Below are positions 6,267 to 8,409 of a stretch of DNA of 8,409 nt, piece by piece (within the stretch, counting starts at the first letter, position 1; every line of letters begins with the position of its first letter). Source of the stretch: Acidobacteriota bacterium (lineage in GTDB: Bacteria; Acidobacteriota; Terriglobia; Terriglobales; Acidobacteriaceae); assembly GCA_021819255.1 (NCBI GenBank), contig JAKART010000080.1:1-8409 (forward strand), read 5' to 3'. Below the pieces are notes generated by a model. That model was not told the origin of the DNA. It did not search any database and saw only the letters and a list, made by a program, of their open reading frames with translations. The position numbers and the translations under genes are program-made.

Positions 6267-7654
6267 GTGATCGGAAGCAGGGTGCGCGACACCATCCGGA
6301 GACGGAGATTACGGCGCAGGCTTCGACGCCGTCATCCCGACTGCTGTTGCTGGGGGTGAACCATACCACCGCTCCGGTAAGGATGCGAGAACGGCTGGCG
6401 ATCCCGGCTCACCGGCTGGCGGAGGCGACCCGCACCCTTGCGGGCCAGCCTGGAATCCGCGAGGCGATGATCCTCTCCACCTGCAATCGGGTGGAGATTC
6501 TTACCGTCCAGGACGGTTTGAATGGCGGGCAAGAGGCGGGAGATAGAGCTTCAGCAGAGGCCAGGTTCGAGCCTGCCGGAAGCGTCATCCGCTTCCTGAA
6601 GGAGTATCTGCAAGTGGGCGCCACCGACATCGAGCCCCATTTGTATCAGTACCAGGAGCGCGATGCGATTCATCATCTCTTCCGTGTGGCCAGTTCTCTT
6701 GACTCCATGGTGGTGGGCGAACCGCAGATCCTGGGACAGGTGAAGCAGTCCTGGTCGGTAGGCCGTGAGGTGGGCGCGGTGAAATCGATGCTGGATCCTT
6801 TGCTGCAAAGAGCCTTCTCGGTGGCCAAGAAGGTGCGCACCGAGACGCAGATCGGCAACACCACGGTCTCGGTGGCGTCTGTGGCCGCAGAGCTGGCGCG
6901 CAAGATCTTCGGTTCTTTGAGCGGCAAGACCGTGCTTCTGGTGGGCGCCGGCAAGATGAGCGAACTTGCGGCGAGACACCTGATTCAGCAGGGAGCCACC
7001 CTGCTGCTGGTGGCCAACCGCACCGAGTCCAGAGCGCAGGCGGTCGCCGAGGCTCTGCGCTCGTCCACGGTCGCCACCAGCGTGATTCCGTTGTTTCAGT
7101 TGCAGGAGGATGCGCATCGCGCAGATATTGTGATCACCAGCACAGGCGCGGGCCAGATGTTCACCCCCGAACAGGCGCGCGTTCTGATGCCACGCAGGAA
7201 AAACCGGCCGATCTTTTTTATCGATATCGCGGTGCCGCGTGACGTAGCCCCCGAGGTGAACAACGTTGAGGGATGCTTTGTCTACGATATTGATGACCTG
7301 CAGAAGGTGGCGACGCAGAACCAGGCGGTGCGAAATCGCGAGGCGGAGGCTGCCGAGTCGATCGTAGCCCGAGAGGTGGCGCGTTACGCCGAGCGGATCT
7401 CCCGGGCGCCGGTAACCGATGCCATCAAGGAGTTGCTGCTGGGCGCGGAGAAGATGCGGCAGCAGGAGTTGGCGCGGATTGCACAGCAGCTCTCGCGAAA
7501 CCCACTCACCGCGGAGCAGATGGCTGCGGTGGAGAGACTGACAGAATCCTTAACGAGCAAACTGCTGCACTCACAGATCGCGGCGCTGCGTGAGTCCGCT
7601 GAGGAACGGGAGATAGAGGATGCGCACAGCCTGGGCGACGCGCATCCCCGCTAG
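6263..7654 (+). CDS. hemA: Glutamyl-tRNA reductase
   Basis: HemA reduces glutamyl-tRNA(Glu) with NADPH to glutamate-1-semialdehyde, the first committed step of the C5 route to 5-aminolevulinate, haem and other tetrapyrroles; it acts as a cytoplasmic dimer. The catalytic domain starts LLLLGVNHTTAPVRMRERLA (residues 27-46) and carries the nucleophile Cys74 in LSTCNRVE. LFRVASSLDSMVVGEPQILGQVK spans 139-161. The NADPH-binding Rossmann domain has KTVLLVGAGKMSE (222-234), then ANRT, ITSTGAG and FFIDIAVPRDV. A helical dimerisation domain (about 345-450) completes it. At 463 residues it is slightly long, with a polar N-terminal tail of about 25 residues before the first strand. The ATG at 6263 overlaps the upstream stop (ATGA), and no good ribosome binding site precedes it, so coupled translation is likely. 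No hemC or hemD follows, unlike many bacterial hem operons. Confidence 0.97.
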   Translation: MSDRKQGARHHPETEITAQASTPSSRLLLLGVNHTTAPVRMRERLAIPAHRLAEATRTLAGQPGIREAMILSTCNRVEILTVQDGLNGGQEAGDRASAEARFEPAGSVIRFLKEYLQVGATDIEPHLYQYQERDAIHHLFRVASSLDSMVVGEPQILGQVKQSWSVGREVGAVKSMLDPLLQRAFSVAKKVRTETQIGNTTVSVASVAAELARKIFGSLSGKTVLLVGAGKMSELAARHLIQQGATLLLVANRTESRAQAVAEALRSSTVATSVIPLFQLQEDAHRADIVITSTGAGQMFTPEQARVLMPRRKNRPIFFIDIAVPRDVAPEVNNVEGCFVYDIDDLQKVATQNQAVRNREAEAAESIVAREVARYAERISRAPVTDAIKELLLGAEKMRQQELARIAQQLSRNPLTAEQMAAVERLTESLTSKLLHSQIAALRESAEEREIEDAHSLGDAHPR

Positions 7655-7900
7655 GTCTTTGGCCGCCTGAAGATGTTCCGATGCGGGTTCGTGGTCTCCC
7701 ACATCTCCCCGCAAAGAACGCGGGGAGATGTGGGGCACCCCTGCGCTCTTGCCCCCTTGACTTTCAGCCGGGACGTAATCAAGCGGGCGAGGGACCGGAA
7801 GACGAAGACCAGTTCTGCGAAGCGCGCACCGGAACCTACCTCTTCGGACGGGGTGAGAACAGATCGCTGCTTCATCTGCTGGACTGCTCAGATGCTGTCG
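7655..7900. other. Non-coding stretch between hemA and the transposase remnant
   Basis: These 246 bases show no protein with recognisable features. The only strong structure is the perfect palindrome at 7698-7734. The outer end of the insertion sequence should fall in the right-hand part of this stretch (roughly 7850-7900), but I could not identify its terminal inverted repeat or a target-site duplication by eye. TTGACT at 7757-7762 resembles a -35 box, but its nearest -10-like hexamer is only 13 bases away. Confidence 0.7.
7698..7734. repeat. Perfect 15-bp inverted repeat with 7-base loop, 43 bases after hemA
   Basis: The arm CCCACATCTCCCCGC (7698-7712) is exactly complementary to GCGGGGAGATGTGGG (7720-7734) around the loop AAAGAAC. 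In RNA a G-U pair could extend it by one (7697/7735). No T-run follows, so it is not a standard intrinsic terminator. It could still protect the 3' end of the ccsA/hemX-hemA transcript, or be one copy of a dispersed REP-like palindrome. Copy number cannot be judged from this window. Confidence 0.85.
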
Positions 7901-8371
7901 TCATGAGATGTTGGTCCACGACACAATGCAGCGGATGTGGAGGGCGGCGAGGAAGGAGTCGGCCCGTGTTGCATGGCGTGTAGCGATGCCACGCCATTGT
8001 TTGAGATGCAGGATGGCGTTTTCCGCCATGTGTCGCAGTTTGTGCCGATGCGTGTCGTCGTCGCGTTGCGTCTTGCGGTTCTTGCGCGGAGGAATCTGCG
8101 GCCGCATTCCTTGCTGCGTCGCCTGTGCCACGACGGCATCGCTCTCGCAGCCTTTAACTGCAATCAAATGCTCGGCTTCCATCCCCTTGATCGGCGCGCC
8201 GGTGCGCAGAATCCAGAAGACCGCGTTGAGAAAACGACGGTTGTCCTGTGCAATCCCGCCGCACTGGCCTCGTTGTCCAGGAAGGTGACGCCCAAGCTAC
8301 GACCACGCATGGTCGCTTGGATCGTGGCGACGACAGGCGGCAGAGGAGGACATCAAGAATCGTCTTCGCAT
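7901..8371 (-). pseudogene. Degenerate IS5-family (IS427-like) transposase, internally deleted
   Basis: Read right to left in one frame from possible ATGs at 8371 or 8353, the translation shows the N-terminal IS5 pattern RHDPSDHAWS. An in-frame TAG follows at 8297-8299, then HLPGQRGQCGG, DNRRFLNAVFWILRTGAP, and abruptly IKGMEAEHLIAVKGCESDA. The C-terminal block follows: IPPRKNRKTQR, AENAILHLKQWRGIATRH, ADSFLAALHI, with a TGA at 7901-7903. In intact family members RTGAP is followed by WRDLP and about 120 further residues, including the first catalytic aspartate. Here that part is missing, with the junction near 8186-8192. The usual ADKGYD is AVKGCE, so the second catalytic Asp is also lost; the glutamate of the DDE triad (AEN) remains. 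The gene therefore cannot make an active transposase. Terminal inverted repeats were not recognised. The N-terminal boundary is uncertain and the element may extend past the window. Confidence 0.8.
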
Positions 8372-8409
8372 ATCCCCAATACTCGTGACCAAAGCGGTTA
8401 GAGAAGCCT

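Noticed and set aside
7698..7734. Intrinsic terminator for hemA
   Set aside because: The stem is strong, but the following bases are GGCACCCC rather than a T-run, so the standard mechanism does not apply.
7757..7781. Plus-strand promoter TTGACT...TAATCA
   Set aside because: The spacing is 13 bases instead of about 17, and no gene follows on that strand.
7901..8182. A separate intact 93-residue protein beginning at 8182
   Set aside because: Its sequence is the C-terminal block of an IS5-family transposase, and the same frame continues upstream into N-terminal transposase sequence, so it is part of a pseudogene.

Overview
The window carries two divergent, tightly packed chromosomal gene clusters and, at its right end, a decayed insertion sequence. 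The DNA is GC-rich. The gene set, the mutS-anmK and ccsA/hemX-hemA neighbourhoods and the style of the proteins suggest a soil-type bacterium, most likely an Acidobacteriota member of the class Terriglobia. That placement is an inference from gene order and protein resemblance, not a demonstrated assignment.

Left cluster, minus strand, transcribed right to left from about 5133: mutS (DNA mismatch recognition ATPase), anmK (anhydro-N-acetylmuramic acid kinase, peptidoglycan recycling), then a peptide-type ABC-transporter solute-binding lipoprotein that runs off the left edge. Each junction is a 4-base ATGA overlap, so the three genes look like one translationally coupled operon. The coupling of anmK to a DppA/OppA/MppA-type binding protein suggests, but does not prove, that the binding protein handles cell-wall peptides.

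Centre, 5134-5450: a divergent intergenic region of about 317 bp. It holds several short inverted repeats that could fold as RNA, a fair -10 hexamer (TATACT), a Shine-Dalgarno sequence and a four-codon reading frame whose stop overlaps the start of the next gene.

Right cluster, plus strand: a HemX/CcsA-type eight-helix membrane protein followed, again with an ATGA overlap, by hemA (glutamyl-tRNA reductase, first committed step of C5-pathway tetrapyrrole synthesis). HemX-HemA pairing is known from other bacteria, where HemX influences HemA level. The expected next haem genes (hemC, hemD) do not follow.

Right end, 7655-8409: a non-coding stretch with a perfect 15-bp palindrome, then an IS5-family transposase remnant on the minus strand. 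The remnant has an in-frame stop, a large internal deletion and a lost catalytic aspartate. I found no convincingly new biological system. The best leads are the serial start-stop overlaps, the minicistron leader, the structured intergenic region and the palindromic element.
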